Source: Phoronis australis (lineage: Eukaryota; Phoronida; Phoronidae). Taken from it: a stretch of 64,000 nucleotides of DNA. Both the position numbers and the translations under genes were made by a program. The DNA lies in assembly GCA_002633005.1 (NCBI GenBank), contig NMRA01000029.1:336959-400958 (forward strand), read 5' to 3'. Shown here in pieces: positions 23,869 through 35,910 of the stretch (its first letter is position 1; each line of letters opens with the position of its first letter). The notes under the pieces were generated by a model. That model was not told the origin of the DNA and did no database searches. It saw only the letters and a list, made by a program, of their open reading frames with translations.

Positions 23869-25460
23869 CGTCGGTGAAACAAATTATGGCTCTTACGTAA
23901 TCATCGGCAATTTCTAGGAACAACCTGCCTGGATGGACACGCTCATGCAATCGTAAGACAAATTATTGCCCGTGTTGAATTTTGTGTCACAAATTATTAC
24001 GCCGTTGCAGCCACTGCGCAAGGAGATTATAGGCAACCAAGTCCATTTTCACGATTACAGTACTACTTTTTCAACTCTGCATTGAAATTCCGCGAGCTAA
24101 TCAAAGGGATTTTTTGTTCCCCACAACATTAATACGACATAAAACAACTAAAACGTGAAATAAAGAACACACGGTCTCTCACGACGACGTCATGTTTAAT
24201 AGTGTAAATAAAATCCAACGTTACAATAATATTGACGTCACTTGCTAAGGTAGACAAATAATGGGACAAATAAACCTCTCTGTTTTGCTTAGGTCCAACG
24301 TTTTGATATGGCCCTAGTGAGTACAAGATGTCAGAATCTGTAGTGTTGTGGCTCTAGAACGGTTTTCTTTCATTTTTTAATGCTCGTGTTCTTCGAAAAA
24401 TTGTTCAACGTGGTTTACCGTTACACGTCTGGTGCCCCAACACAGGTACATTATCTAATGCCGCCACGAGAGTGTGCTGTATGCCGATGAATCCTTCTCC
24501 TAATAACAAACAAAGGAACATCAGCAAACCTATTCTTGATGACTGCCGCCCACACAAGTTTCATTAGGCTGTCGCTAAGACCGCCTCATGTAAAAACTTT
24601 TTTTTTGATTTTGAACAGTATTTTACCTTTACAAAACTGGTCTCGATTAGTTCTTTACATAGATCATAGTTGAATTCTTGGCTCGGGATACACTCTATCA
24701 CAGTGCTATGTAAGGTAGGGCCACTTTTCAGTATAGATGGCGCTATGTCAGAGGGTAGGCTTGGGAGTTTGATGGTGTATGAGCACGAGACTTGGCGGGT
24801 CAGTTTGTGTAGCGAGCGTGCTTTGGCACGTGGGACACTTTCCAATCTGTGCAAGGGCCAAAATTCAGAACAGTTCCAAAGTCTTTAGTGGTCTTAATAA
24901 AAATATCAATGGTAGTTTCTGTCGAATGATTTCAGCCTACATCATCAGATTACCTTCTAATTCAGTGTCAGAAATCGTCCGTGAATCGCACAACATTCGT
25001 ACACAAACATGTAAATTAGAAACCAATGTACCCTAGCAGCATACCAGAAGAAAAGAACCTTGACGAGACGTGGCATGGTAACACGAAAGGTGCGCACGCG
25101 CACATTTTATTAAATTGCTAGACTCTTTTTCCACTGAAATCTCTAATTCACTGTATGGAATTTTATGGCAATTCCCTAACTCGCGGCTAGCAAAACTTGA
25201 CACCTTCAGTTCAATTTCTCCAAACTTCCATGTTTTTGATCGTGGGCAGCTTGTCTATTTTTACACAGTCTCGCATGTTTTGTTGTTTGGGCCTCATGTA
25301 ACGATGCCACTGCTATTCTGGGTGAGCGACCCTTTAAAAAGAAAGGATATAACAATCACTAGAAAAAAAATGTGGACTAGGAAGCTACCACTAGCCCCCC
25401 TCCAAGGACCGAGGCCCCTAAGCAGGAAACGATATGTAATTTCAAAAAGAGGCACGGGTA
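23869..25460. other. Intergenic, no supported gene
   Basis: Short ORFs on both strands at 24564-24888 and 25115-25501 overlap each other and lack domains. Confidence 0.55.
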
Positions 25461-25465
25461 TCGCA

Positions 25466-25713
25466 GGCCAAGTGCGACACAAGTCGGAATTATTGGTGTA
25501 ATAATTCCCGATTTATTCCAGTAATAATTCTTTAGCCAATCAGCAGCTTGGAATAATTACTGTAATATATATTTATTAGTGGAATAAATATTAATTACAC
25601 AAATAAATTTTTATTACAGTAATTATTCGTTGCTTCTGATTGCCTAAAGAATTGTTACTGGGATAAATCGCGAATTATTACTGTAATAAATAGGACTTAT
25701 GTCGCACTTGCCC
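25466..25713. mobile_element. Fold-back (palindromic) MITE
   Basis: Two AT-rich arms of about 109 bases, 25467-25575 and 25604-25712, are imperfect reverse complements around a central spacer of about 28 bases. The outer ends are GGCCAAGTGCGACACAAGTC and the complement of GGACTTATGTCGCACTTGCC. No coding capacity. Transcripts would fold into a long hairpin. Confidence 0.75.
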
Positions 25714-25929
25714 TACGATACACGGGAAGCAACTAGTGATGTAGTGTCATCAGCGCCCCCCCTCCCTCCGTCAGGTTCCCTATTTATTTCATAACAATTG
25801 AAATAAAAACAAGAAACCGAGAGATGATTCTATAACTCCTTGTCACAGAAGGGTCACTGGGGAAATGCAATTTTGCATTGCCTTCAGTTATCTTCTTAAA
25901 TTTAAATATCTGAATCAATTTGCTCTGGA

Positions 25930-26160
25930 TAATCTGCTTAGCTGTCAAAACTGAATTCGTAGCCGAAGCGATTAGGGGTTTATAACTTTACCACGCTCTT
26001 CCGAATGAGCCGGCTTCTCTCAAGTCACAGGAAGTGCGTCCGTGCGAAGTTTTAAGGTTGACCAAGCCCAATAAACTCTGGAACGTTTTTCTGAGTCGCT
26101 GATCGATGTTTTCGAGTCTTTTTGGCAACACGGTATGAGACCACCTTTATGAGAGTGAAA
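25930..26160. repeat. Dispersed repeat, diverged copy of 32940-33190
   Basis: Shares, in the same order, GAAGCG...GGGGTTT, GAATGAGCCGGC, CTCAAGTCACAGGAA and TGAGTCGCTGAT with 32940-33190. Diverged, non-coding. Confidence 0.55.
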
Positions 26161-27996
26161 TACCTTGCAATTCGATTTTCGTTTTTTAAACGAACAGAAC
26201 GAAACGCAGTTATAAATATCGTGTCACTATTTTCAATAAAAATGTTGTCATGGTCATATGAATGATAATTTTACCGTACATTCGGATCTGTCATAAACCA
26301 GTTGTAATACTGTTGTCAAGTAGATGCCTATCCGGAAGTGTGACGTTACAACATACACGTTCACTTGATTTTATTTTTATGCAACTTTCCATCCATTTTG
26401 CCCACGCAGTAACAATTATTCTTAAAAGGAACGATACCTGTTATCAAGTGCATCGCCGCATCATTGGTAATGCAATACCAGCCTTCTCCTCACAAAAATG
26501 AATAACCCATTCCGTTTGGCACAGCGCAGATTTAACGGATTTTGATATCAAAATACCATTTAAATGGCCATTTTCAGTTATTGAAAAACGTTACCTGCTA
26601 TCAAATTTTGAGGTTTTGCTATACAATTTGCTCGTGAGGTGGCGGTATATCTATGACCATAATGCTTTTAGGCAAATTTAATATAAAGACACCGACATTG
26701 TTTAATGTTCGGTCACTCCCCAAAATAGATCTATCTCAGATGAACGAATTTCTCTCTGACATCTCAGGTAAGACATTGATTTCCACCAGTAATTTCATTT
26801 TCCAAGTAATTCATCGACACAATTTCTATAAAACTGTATAAGTGGATGTTCTCTTGTGCATAAAGATTTTCTTTTTGAAATTTTAAAACGACAATAAAGA
26901 TACCTGAACATTCATTCACTGATGATTATCTTTTGTGTCAGAGCGGCCACTAACGCGTGTACCACTAAAAAATAACTGTTGAATCAGACCACATACCGCT
27001 CTACAATTGATCTTAATTTGTTTTTGACTCGAACATGAAATGGCTTCTGGGCTAGGTTGGAACTGACATTTTGTTATTCGTTGAGACCATGCTGGCCGCA
27101 TAAAATAACAATGTCGTTACATGCCAACTGATTGACTCTGCACTCGAGCAATAAGACCCTGTCAGTTCATTTCAGGCCCAGAAATCGCATAAAATTTGTA
27201 AGGAACAATATTAGACGGATTTCACGAGGGTAATTATTCTAAATCAAAATTTAGTTTTTGGGATGTAAGGCAGTTGCTCCATTTTTATAGTACATGCACG
27301 CGTTACCATGGTCAAGATGTTAGGGATTTGTGCAATGCCTGGTCTTCTGTCTTCTCGAAGTAGTACTAAAAGGCCGTCATGTCCCCAACGATTTTAAGCG
27401 AATCGCTTGTGTCTGTGTCTTTTCATAACGAAAAAATAGTCATTCAAAATTTCTTCATAATTTCAGATCATTGGTAATAGGGAGATACTTGACAGTTTGG
27501 AATAACATGAAAAAATGATCATAATCGGTTTTACGTCCGCAAAACGCATTTTGGGGGATTCTTGTTGATCAGAGCTGTTAAACACCAAAATGCACTGTTT
27601 TTGTGACTTTATTACAAATCTTTTATTCTCGCCGTCGTCTGCCAGACATGCAATGGAGTCGAGGCTGGTGATTTTGCCTCTTTAATAGTGTGCCTACATC
27701 ACTAGGAGACAGCAACCGTGGGGGGGNGCTGAGACTGATCTCAAAGATCACTTATCTCGCCGGTAATGACGCTTTAAACAAGCTACGTAAGGCAAGTTTC
27801 TTGCAAGATGGCACAAGACTTCTTAAGATTCCGCTTTGCATTGCGGGCAAGCCAAGCACGTGATCTCAATGAATGTTATCTTGCGTTGCGGAACAAGCCG
27901 GAGATTTCGGATGATCGTCATTTGACATTTATATCGACATTTCATGATTATACTGTGTTAATGTCCATCACAAATGGTTTCTCGTTTTCTTTTCAG
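26161..27996. other. Intergenic with repeat fragments
   Basis: Fragments at 27480-27680 resemble 32690-32890, and 27058-27092 resembles 42733-42770. A single N sits in a G-run at 27727. The 5' non-coding exon and promoter of the gene starting at 27997 must lie here but could not be placed. Confidence 0.5.
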
Positions 27997-30680
27997 CTCT
28001 AAATCATGAAGTGGATATTTTTGACAATATTGATAGTCGGGACTTCCTGTCATCCGGGTGAGTTGGGACGGTACACATTTGTCTGGAACACTTGTCCGAA
28101 ATTCCAAGCTTTCATATTTGGTGTTTCAGTCGTTGAAAGTCTGATAACAACGAAGACGGTTTTGGAGATATCGCTGAAACGTGCCACTTGACGTTTAATA
28201 CCTCCCCTAAGATAAAGAAGTCGATTCTCTTTATGTTATGAAAAAATGGTTCTTGTGGTTGGAAGTGAGCGCTCTTTCCCCGTAGCCGTCGAATAACTCT
28301 CCCGTTGCCTACGGCAAAGTCTCTCACACAACATTTAGGACATAGCATGGCCGACAAGTGAAATTTTATTTTATCATTTTTCCATGCAACATAAGCAGTT
28401 CATTAAATGTGCTTCCATGTTTTGTACCATATCTATTAAAAGGTTTTTGAAAATGAAAAAAAAAATATTTCGGAAATTGTTTTTGTCCGAAATTGATGAG
28501 ATTTTAAATTATTTTTGTTTATTTAATAACTAAAATTCAAAGTAGGAAAAATGATGGCAAATATGTACAACACATCCGCAACACCTCTGGAAATTTTAAA
28601 ACCTCAAAACGAGGCTATGAAAATGCGCCAGATGTTCTGAATGCACTTGTTTTTGTCCCCGAGTCGAGATGATAAACGTAAACGAAACCACGCCAGTGAC
28701 GCATTTGCAGGGGCTAAGGGGTGTAAGCCTCCTCCTCGAGAGGAGTGAACAAAGAAAAAAAATAAATAAACCCTTGGTACAAAAAAGGCAGTGCTGGTAA
28801 AGTAAATTCCCTCCCTGGAATTGGAGATCCGCCCTTGACCCTGCCAGTTCTTTGAAGTCGACTTAACTTAGATTTCAACCATCAATAGGTAAATCAAAGT
28901 GTTTACGCGCAAAACCGTAAATGTACTTAAAATGCGTAACACACATTGTGATAACAGGTGCGTTTCAAAATATGTTGTGAAGCTTTTTATTGCTAAACCG
29001 ATGCATTTCACCACTTCACGAAAGATTCAATAACAACGATAAATAGAAATTTCATTAACAAGAAAAGCACATTAATACTTTCGATAAGACCACGACGCAT
29101 TACAGAATGGACGCCGGGTGTGCACAAAACGGTGAAATACATCATGCAAGATCAGAAGCATTGTAAATGTTCGTCATATGCCCATGGGCGGATATTCGAA
29201 AAACGACCTTTCAAAAAACGTCAACAGAAACTGAATATACGCCTATTTTCGGAAAGGAAGTCGAGGCGTATTTTTGGGAACTGTGTAATTAAACCTGCCC
29301 TACATACTGTGCTAATACAGTTAGTTACCAACAAAGTCACCAAATATCTCGTTAAATCATAGTCATTTGAGCGGAATCAACAGAGTTTTATACAAAATAA
29401 ATATGTTACATACTTATTTCAGAGCAAACCATCCAATTTCCAAAACATGCAAGCAGTTACCGAAAATACGCCCATGGGCGTACATTCGGGAATTTTCCAA
29501 AAATACGCCCATGGGTGTACTTTTGGAGGGGGGGGGGTATTTACAGAAATTCCCGTTAACTGCGTACCGAGCACCCCAAATACCATATGAAGTGGTTGAA
29601 ATTATTAAATGGAAACTCTTTCAATGTTTCAGTTTCCGGAAGATCAGTTAGGAGCCTATCAGTAAAGTTGTATCGCTACTGGCTTGTAAGCCGTGATTTA
29701 TTGGACTGGATACTGAATTTTAAACCCATCGATTTAGGTAAGTAATAGTTTTACTTAACCCTTATAACCAAAACCATTATAAACGTTTGTTTAGTTCCGT
29801 ACGTGTTCGAACGGAACTCCTTAAAAATTTTCAGCTTGTACATGCACGCACCCAGCCTTTAATACGGGGTGCTCGAATATCCGACGATGTGGACTTTTAC
29901 CAACAAAAAAGCGTTTATTTTGGTTTAAATATTAATAAAATTAAAATTCTCTGTTCCGCCACGTTGTGCGCTGAATTGAAGAAACTCTTCCGTATCAGAT
30001 TGCCATTGCGTACATCACAGCCATTTTGGTAATCACTGGCAATTTCTCACAACTTTCTGTTGCTCTGTTGCTGAATATTTTCAGATGGCAATAGTTGCAA
30101 CGGTCTTAGCGACATCTATCGGGCAATGGCGGTAAATAGAAGAAACTGCTCTGGTTTCCAGCGTGAAAACTCCCTAGGTCTTGTTCAGGGTCTGGACATT
30201 TGTCCCGAGAACACATTATTCGACTTGAGAACGTGCGTGTGTGCTCCTAAAATGACTATAGATGTCACCACATGTCGATCGAGAGAAACTGACAATCCAA
30301 ACTATCTTGCAACAACCGAAGGAGTACCGAGAACGAAGAAGCCAGGAAGGCACGACTTTATAGTGCCAACCAACATGTCTGGAGTTATTGGCGGAGTACC
30401 CCGGAGGAAACCGGGCTCTCGATTCATTGTACCAGCAAACTCGTCTGAAGATATTCATGGTGTACCGATTGGAGAGAATCGCAATTTTTTTGCAACGACA
30501 AATGTCACTAACGGTGGTCTGTAAAGAGTTGAGGAACACGTCGCAAAGAAAAAGAAAGCGAGTGGAGAAAAGTAACATACCGAGCGGATGTGCTTACATA
30601 ACACTGTGTGCGCATGTCATATTAAGCCAACTGTCTACAATAAGATAAAAAGAAACACTATCTTTATTATAAATAAAACG
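27997..30680 (+). CDS. Small secreted protein with chitin-binding-like Cys cluster and GVP repeats
   Basis: An AG acceptor (TTTTCTTTTCAG) at 27996 opens an exon with ATG 28006. The coding exons 28006-28057 and 30085-30524 join in phase 1 (G+AT = Asp) and give 163 residues. Residues 1-15 (MKWIFLTILIVGTSC) are a typical signal peptide. Residues 18-77 hold six cysteines including CSGF and CPENTLFDLRTCVC, resembling the spacing of peritrophin-A/CBM14 chitin-binding domains; this is a weak, by-eye match. Residues from about 90 carry three degenerate repeats of 22-24 residues (GVPR..KPG..FIVPTN.S), then a short end. AATAAA lies at 30672-30677. Not recognised as a named family; likely an extracellular or matrix protein. 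Confidence 0.65.
28006..28057 (+). CDS. Signal-peptide exon of the secreted protein
   Basis: Encodes 17 residues plus one base, ending CCGG|GTGAGT. A short signal-peptide exon directly after a 5' UTR intron is common in secreted proteins. Confidence 0.6.
28058..30084 (+). other. Intron of the secreted-protein gene
   Basis: Contains a perfect 16-base palindrome TACGCCCATGGGCGTA at 29467-29482, near-copies at about 29505 and 29178, and a G-run at 29528. No additional exon of matching phase was recognised, but one is not excluded. Confidence 0.5.
30085..30524 (+). CDS. Main exon: Cys cluster and three GVP repeats
   Basis: Follows ATATTTTCAG; open to TAA 30522-30524. The repeats begin at GVPRTKKPGRHDFIVPTN, GVPRRKPGSRFIVPAN and GVPIGENRNFFATTN. 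Several N-x-S/T sequons lie in the repeat linkers. Confidence 0.65.
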
Positions 30681-30735
30681 ACAAACATATCACCGAGTCA
30701 TGTTGTTTTTGCCAGTTACCCATGGTCATCATAAT

Positions 30736-31610
30736 CAGTGGCGGATCTAGGATATCACAAGGGGGGGGGGCCAACATTTTGTCCGGCTGTAAGCATTTGC
30801 GCAAACTGAACCACGATTGTAGATGCGCATAGCACCGAGTGGGGGGAGGTNNNNNNNNNNNNNNNNNNNNNNNNNNNNNNNNNNNNNNNNNNNNNNNNNN
30901 NNNNNNNNNNNNNNNNNNNNNNNNNNNNNNNNNNNNNNNNNNNNNNNNNNNNNNNNNNNNNNNNNNNNNNNNNNNNNNNNNNNNNNNNNNNNNNNNNNNN
31001 NNNNNNNNNNNNNNNNNNNNNNNNNNNNNNNNNNNNNNNNNNNNNNNNNNNNNNNNNNNNNNNNNNNNNNNNNNNNNNNNNNNNNNNNNNNNNNNNNNNN
31101 NNNNNNNNNNNNNNNNNNNNNNNNNNNNNNNNNNNNNNNNNNNNNNNNNNNNNNNNNNNNNNNNNNNNNNNNNNNNNNNNNNNNNNNNNNNNNNNNNNNN
31201 NNNNNNNNNNNNNNNNNNNNNNNNNNNNNNNNNNNNNNNNNNNNNNNNNNNNNNNNNNNNNNNNNNNNNNNNNNNNNNNNNNNNNNNNNNNNNNNNNNNN
31301 NNNNNNNNNNNNNNNNNNNNNNNNNNNNNNNNNNNNNNNNNNNNNNNNNNNNNNNNNNNNNNNNNNNNNNNNNNNNNNNNNNNNNNNNNNNNNNNNNNNN
31401 NNNNNNNNNNNNNNNNNNNNNNNNNNNNNNNNNNNNNNNNNNNNNNNNNNNNNNNNNNNNNNNNNNNNNNNNNNNNNNNNNNNNNNNNNNNNNNNNNNNN
31501 NNNNNNNNNNNNNNNNNNNNNNNNNNNNNNNNNNNNNNNNNNNNNNNNNNNNNNNNNNNNNNNNNNNNNNNNCCCGGGCCCCCTGGGCCCCCCCCCTAAA
31601 TCCGCCTATG
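30736..31610. mobile_element. CAGTGGCGGATC-type element containing an assembly gap
   Basis: Left end CAGTGGCGGATCTAGG (30736-30751) and right end CCTAAATCCGCCTATG (31595-31610) are inverted repeats flanked by ATAAT on both sides. G/C homopolymer runs follow both ends. The interior is 722 unknown bases (30851-31572), so coding content is unknown. Confidence 0.6.
30851..31572. other. Assembly gap (722 N)
   Basis: A run of N within the element. Any apparent open frame across it is meaningless. Confidence 1.
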
Positions 31611-32389
31611 ATAATAGTCTTTAGAAACGGATACAATATCACGAGTGCAATTTTTTCTCAGGACTGGAGCATGGGTGACTCCCTACAACTAAAATGTCAT
31701 CCAAGGAATTGGAATGTCCTTAGTCTTCACATTCGCAGGACCAAATTGCATTTTAACTATTCAAGAAAGTATGTTATTTCGCCAACAAAGCCATGGTCTT
31801 ATATGTAGTGCGTCACGATAAATAAAGTAAAAAAGTAAACAAACAAACAAGCGACCACCAACATGTTCATTAACCGCCAACGGGAAACTTAACTTTAGAG
31901 TCTGAACTCGAAATTTTGCTAAAGTTTGCTGCTAGAATCTAGCGACGATCAAGTGCGAACTCATGCAGATTCAGTCTCTCATTTGCGCGGTATATGTAGT
32001 ATACTCGAACACACACAAATGTACCGGCTTTCTTTGAGTTAGTACTAAAGAAGAACGATAAACCTCATCAATAATTTGGATTTTGAGTACAAAAACAGGC
32101 CTCAGCTCCTGACCAATCTGGAAACAAAGTGCAATTGATAACAAAACTTTTATTAATGAAAATAATTAAAGGTCCTTCAGTCAAAAAACAAAATTTTGAT
32201 AGAGGTCACTTACTGTTACTTTTGTTTAGCTTGAGAAGAGCCGAGACTTCACACGACATGAGACTCGATCGATTGTATATTCATGAGTATTTTAGAATGA
32301 TGGGAACCGCGCACTGTAAGGCCAAAAAAGCATAATTCATGCAGTCTACGGAACATTGATGCGGTATTGAGGTAACTTTTCAAAAAAGA

Positions 32390-33190
32390 AAATCCACATG
32401 AAACTAAAAAAGTGATGCCGGATTTTTTTTCTTCTCATTGCAATTGGCACGGCGTATCGAACCTTGCTTTCGTGCAGCTCGTCCACACACACAAAACCTC
32501 GGCACAGGCTTATATTTTTTAGTCAGTGAGCGCAGTTCTCAAATAAGTTGGGGTAAAGACTACAACTAACGTCGCTTTTTGGCCTGATACCAACTTTAGA
32601 TGGATATGCATTCCCGAGCTTTCACAAATTTCAGCCAAGATCAATGCTGAGCGAGCTCAAACAACTTTGATGTAATCGTTCCAATGATAGCTTATATATT
32701 AAAAATCTCGAAACGCATTTGTATGATTATTGTTGGATGGGACCGATTTTTTGAGTTTTTAGCTTAGACCAGAGTTACAAAACTACAAAACCCGACGCGT
32801 TTTTTGTTATTTTATTACAAATCAGCAATTCTAGCCGTTGCCGGGCTGCCAATCATTCGCTGAAATCAAGGCTAACAACTCAAGCACTTACCGTAATCCG
32901 CTGAAAAATAAGTGTCTTTCCAAACTTCATTTCGCCACAGTTTAGCCGTTTTAACCTCTTAACCGAAGCGCTTTGGGGTTTGAAAACATCATCCCCTTAT
33001 TTGATCTTTTATCATCGAATGAGCCGGCAGCTCAAATCACAAGAAATACCTACTCGCGCCATTTTCGAATCCTTAAATTTATATTAGCCAACCACAGCGC
33101 AGAAGTGTTATCTTGAGTCGCTGATGTTTATGACGTTCTTGCTAGTAACAGAAATAGAACTCAAATATGGTAAGGATATTGTGAGGCCGA
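32390..33190. repeat. Dispersed non-coding repeat of about 800 bases
   Basis: Three consecutive parts match other places in the same orientation: 32390-32620 with 56570-56815 (GATGC.GGAT, CGAACCTTGCTT, AGTGAGC.CAG.TCTCAAA), 32690-32890 with 27480-27680, and 32940-33190 with 25930-26160. This suggests one longer ancestral element. No ORF. Confidence 0.5.
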
Positions 33191-35679
33191 CTTTGTGAAG
33201 GCCCAATTCCATTTCCGTTTTTAGACAGTTGGTTGCGAGTTCGACTCCAGGTGGGACTCAATGATCTCAGAAAATCAAAATACCACCACGGTCTGGAATA
33301 TTTCTTTTCTCAATACAATTATGAATATAAATCTTCATTTCATGCAACAGGCTCACATTACAAATACATACGGTATGTAACACATATACAGTACAGAATA
33401 TCTTGGCCAAAATTAATCAATTTCAGGGAACTTCCCCCACGTTTCTCAGCAGCAACAAAATATTTAGCAATTTTTCTGGGATACCTAAACGAGTCTGCAG
33501 AACTTTTCTGAATACTATTTCGTTCACCTTATCAAATCTAAAATTTGCGCAGATTACACTGGAGAAGAAAACCTACTTCTGATTCCAACTTGTCACCATT
33601 ACTGCACGGTCGTATCATATCCTTTATCAAGACCATTACACCTTCCCTTAGCTATAAATAAAGAATGCATCGAAGGTTATAGTTTATTATCTTGTTTCAG
33701 GGAATTGGATGGAAATGTCGGTTTTAATATCTGACAACAGGACAAAACCATGTTGAGTATCCTTTAATTAAAAATAAATAATGCACCCAACATCTAAATC
33801 TTGTAGGGGCTACTCTGTGTGAACTTTTTTCTAAACAAGTTATGTATTTTTCAATAACAAAATCGTTTTGAACAATTTTATAAACAATTAAGAAAATATA
33901 TGGTTGCTGAAATTCACATAAAAATGCATCGGCATGGCTTCTACCTTGTGCCAGTACAACTCCAAAACACATATGACAATTGTTTGACCTTTAGAGCCCA
34001 ACAAATCTTAGTTTTCGTCAGCCATTTCACATCCCACAACTGATTGGTCTCTTAATGGCGATATCTGCAAAGTTGACAGACGACTAACAGTTGTCTGATG
34101 AAAGTCTCCCAGCACAACATTGTGGAAGTAACTTAGCTAAAATCACTTTAACTGCTAAAGTAATCAATTTCGTATTGAAGAAAATCTGTTGTTGTCTACA
34201 ACAAAAATGAATTAATAAAAATAAGTTAATTGAACACATAATTGAAAAAAATAAATAAAACAACCATTTTTCATTATATTAATACTCACAGCGTATGCTT
34301 AAATTTGTCTGAAAATATGAACGCATGTAAACACACAAAGGCTAAACGGTCACTCACATGTCTAAGATATCTGATTGGTTTATGAGTTGGAAGATGACAT
34401 CATAAACCAATCAAATGCTCAGGGAGTTTGATCAATGGAGTCTATCAAGTGCAGCCATATATTTAAGGACAGATTTCAAAATGCCACTCTTCAATTATTC
34501 ACTAGTGAAACATGCAGACAACAATTTCCATAATAATATCAGGAATGATAAAATAGTTGCTTCACGAACAACAAGAAGTCCAGTCAGATACTTTTGTCCA
34601 CGAACCTCCGATTGACTTATAGACACCTTCATAACCATCTGAAACAAAGAATGGAATAATGAAATCAGAGGCAAAATAAATATGGAAAAAGAAACACAAA
34701 AGTCCTATTGCTGATCAACTTATTAATATGCAATATTTAAAAAGAAGATAAGAGCTAGTTCACCGAATTGCTACTGCTACCTGCTGAGAGAGGTCTACTT
34801 CATCAGCGCATACTTGGATCAACTTCACAGAGTGGCAGACGACCTGACAACTGTAAACCTATCATCCATCACAAATACTAAGTTTTGATTTAAACCACAT
34901 ACCATAATAAAATCTGTCTCAAATTGTTCCTTAATAAAACTGGAGGTGATTTCTTTCAGGGTTTTGAAAAAAACTGACAGTTCATTGTTGCTAAAAACTA
35001 GACTCTACAAGTTAGCTTGTCATAGTGTGCCATATTATGAGTCGAGCATTGTTTCAAGGACTAACGAACTATCAGTTTTTGGTAAACACAGCAATCACTT
35101 CTCATCTTAGAATGGAACAGCTTTAGACTCAGCTTCATAGTGGTTAGTGGTCTTACTGAAAAGTTCACTTCTTGGATGGTATGCGGGTTTATAGACCCCT
35201 TATCTAGTCAGATTATTGGAAGCACATGCTGAAAGACTCCATGCACAGCCAACTTGGAGAATACCCTACTTCAAATTGTCGGTGGTGACTAAAACCAGAT
35301 TAGTTTCACTTGCCAAACCATTTAATTTAACCTTTGCTCAACTCAGCAAACTCGATACTATTCACATCACGCAGAAATTGAATGGAATACCCTTAATGTT
35401 TTGACTATGGTAATGATCCATGTTTACTTTTTGAGCAAAGGTCAGGAGGTCAAAATTGACATCACAGGAAGGAATTCTCCATGAATAAGAAAAATGTCAG
35501 AGCCTCTCATGTGCCAATTTCACAAAAAATCAAAAATTTGACCGAATTTTCCATCATTTTATGGAAATAACCTCAGAAATTGAAACACGCATTCAAATAT
35601 TTGTGATTCTAGTGAATTAAGTAAGCCACATGCCATGTATAGGTGGCTGGATAATTAAAAGAAATATTATATGAGTACA
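33191..35679. other. Intergenic between convergent genes
   Basis: AT-rich; small ORFs without domains (33233, 34415, 35216). No supported gene. Confidence 0.6.
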
Positions 35680-35910
35680 CAAGAATTATTGGTCTTTATT
35701 ACACACCATATGTTGGTCATATCACGCCACCTATAGTTACGTCTGAAAAGATCTCTGTCTCGACTAAAAATTTTTACTCGTACCACATCAAAACGCTAGT
35801 TTAGAACAGCACAATTATACAAAATAACATATAGAAGACTGAGTACGTGCATGCAAGGTCAAAATACAAATGGTGTTGGCAGTAACCGACTTGTCATCAT
35901 AATCCAATGT
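35680..35910 (-). CDS. Terminal exon: last codons and 3' UTR
   Basis: Acceptor TTTGTCTCTGCAG, then 14 coding bases finishing YIGL and TGA 35897-35899. AATAAA on this strand lies at 35695-35700. The choice rests on phase; an alternative acceptor would give a different short tail. Confidence 0.5.

Noticed and set aside
25115-25501. 128-codon ORF (+)
   Set aside because: Ends inside the fold-back element and shows no domain or splice evidence.
30755-31642. Long ORFs of 258-295 codons across the gap
   Set aside because: Almost entirely N; not sequence.
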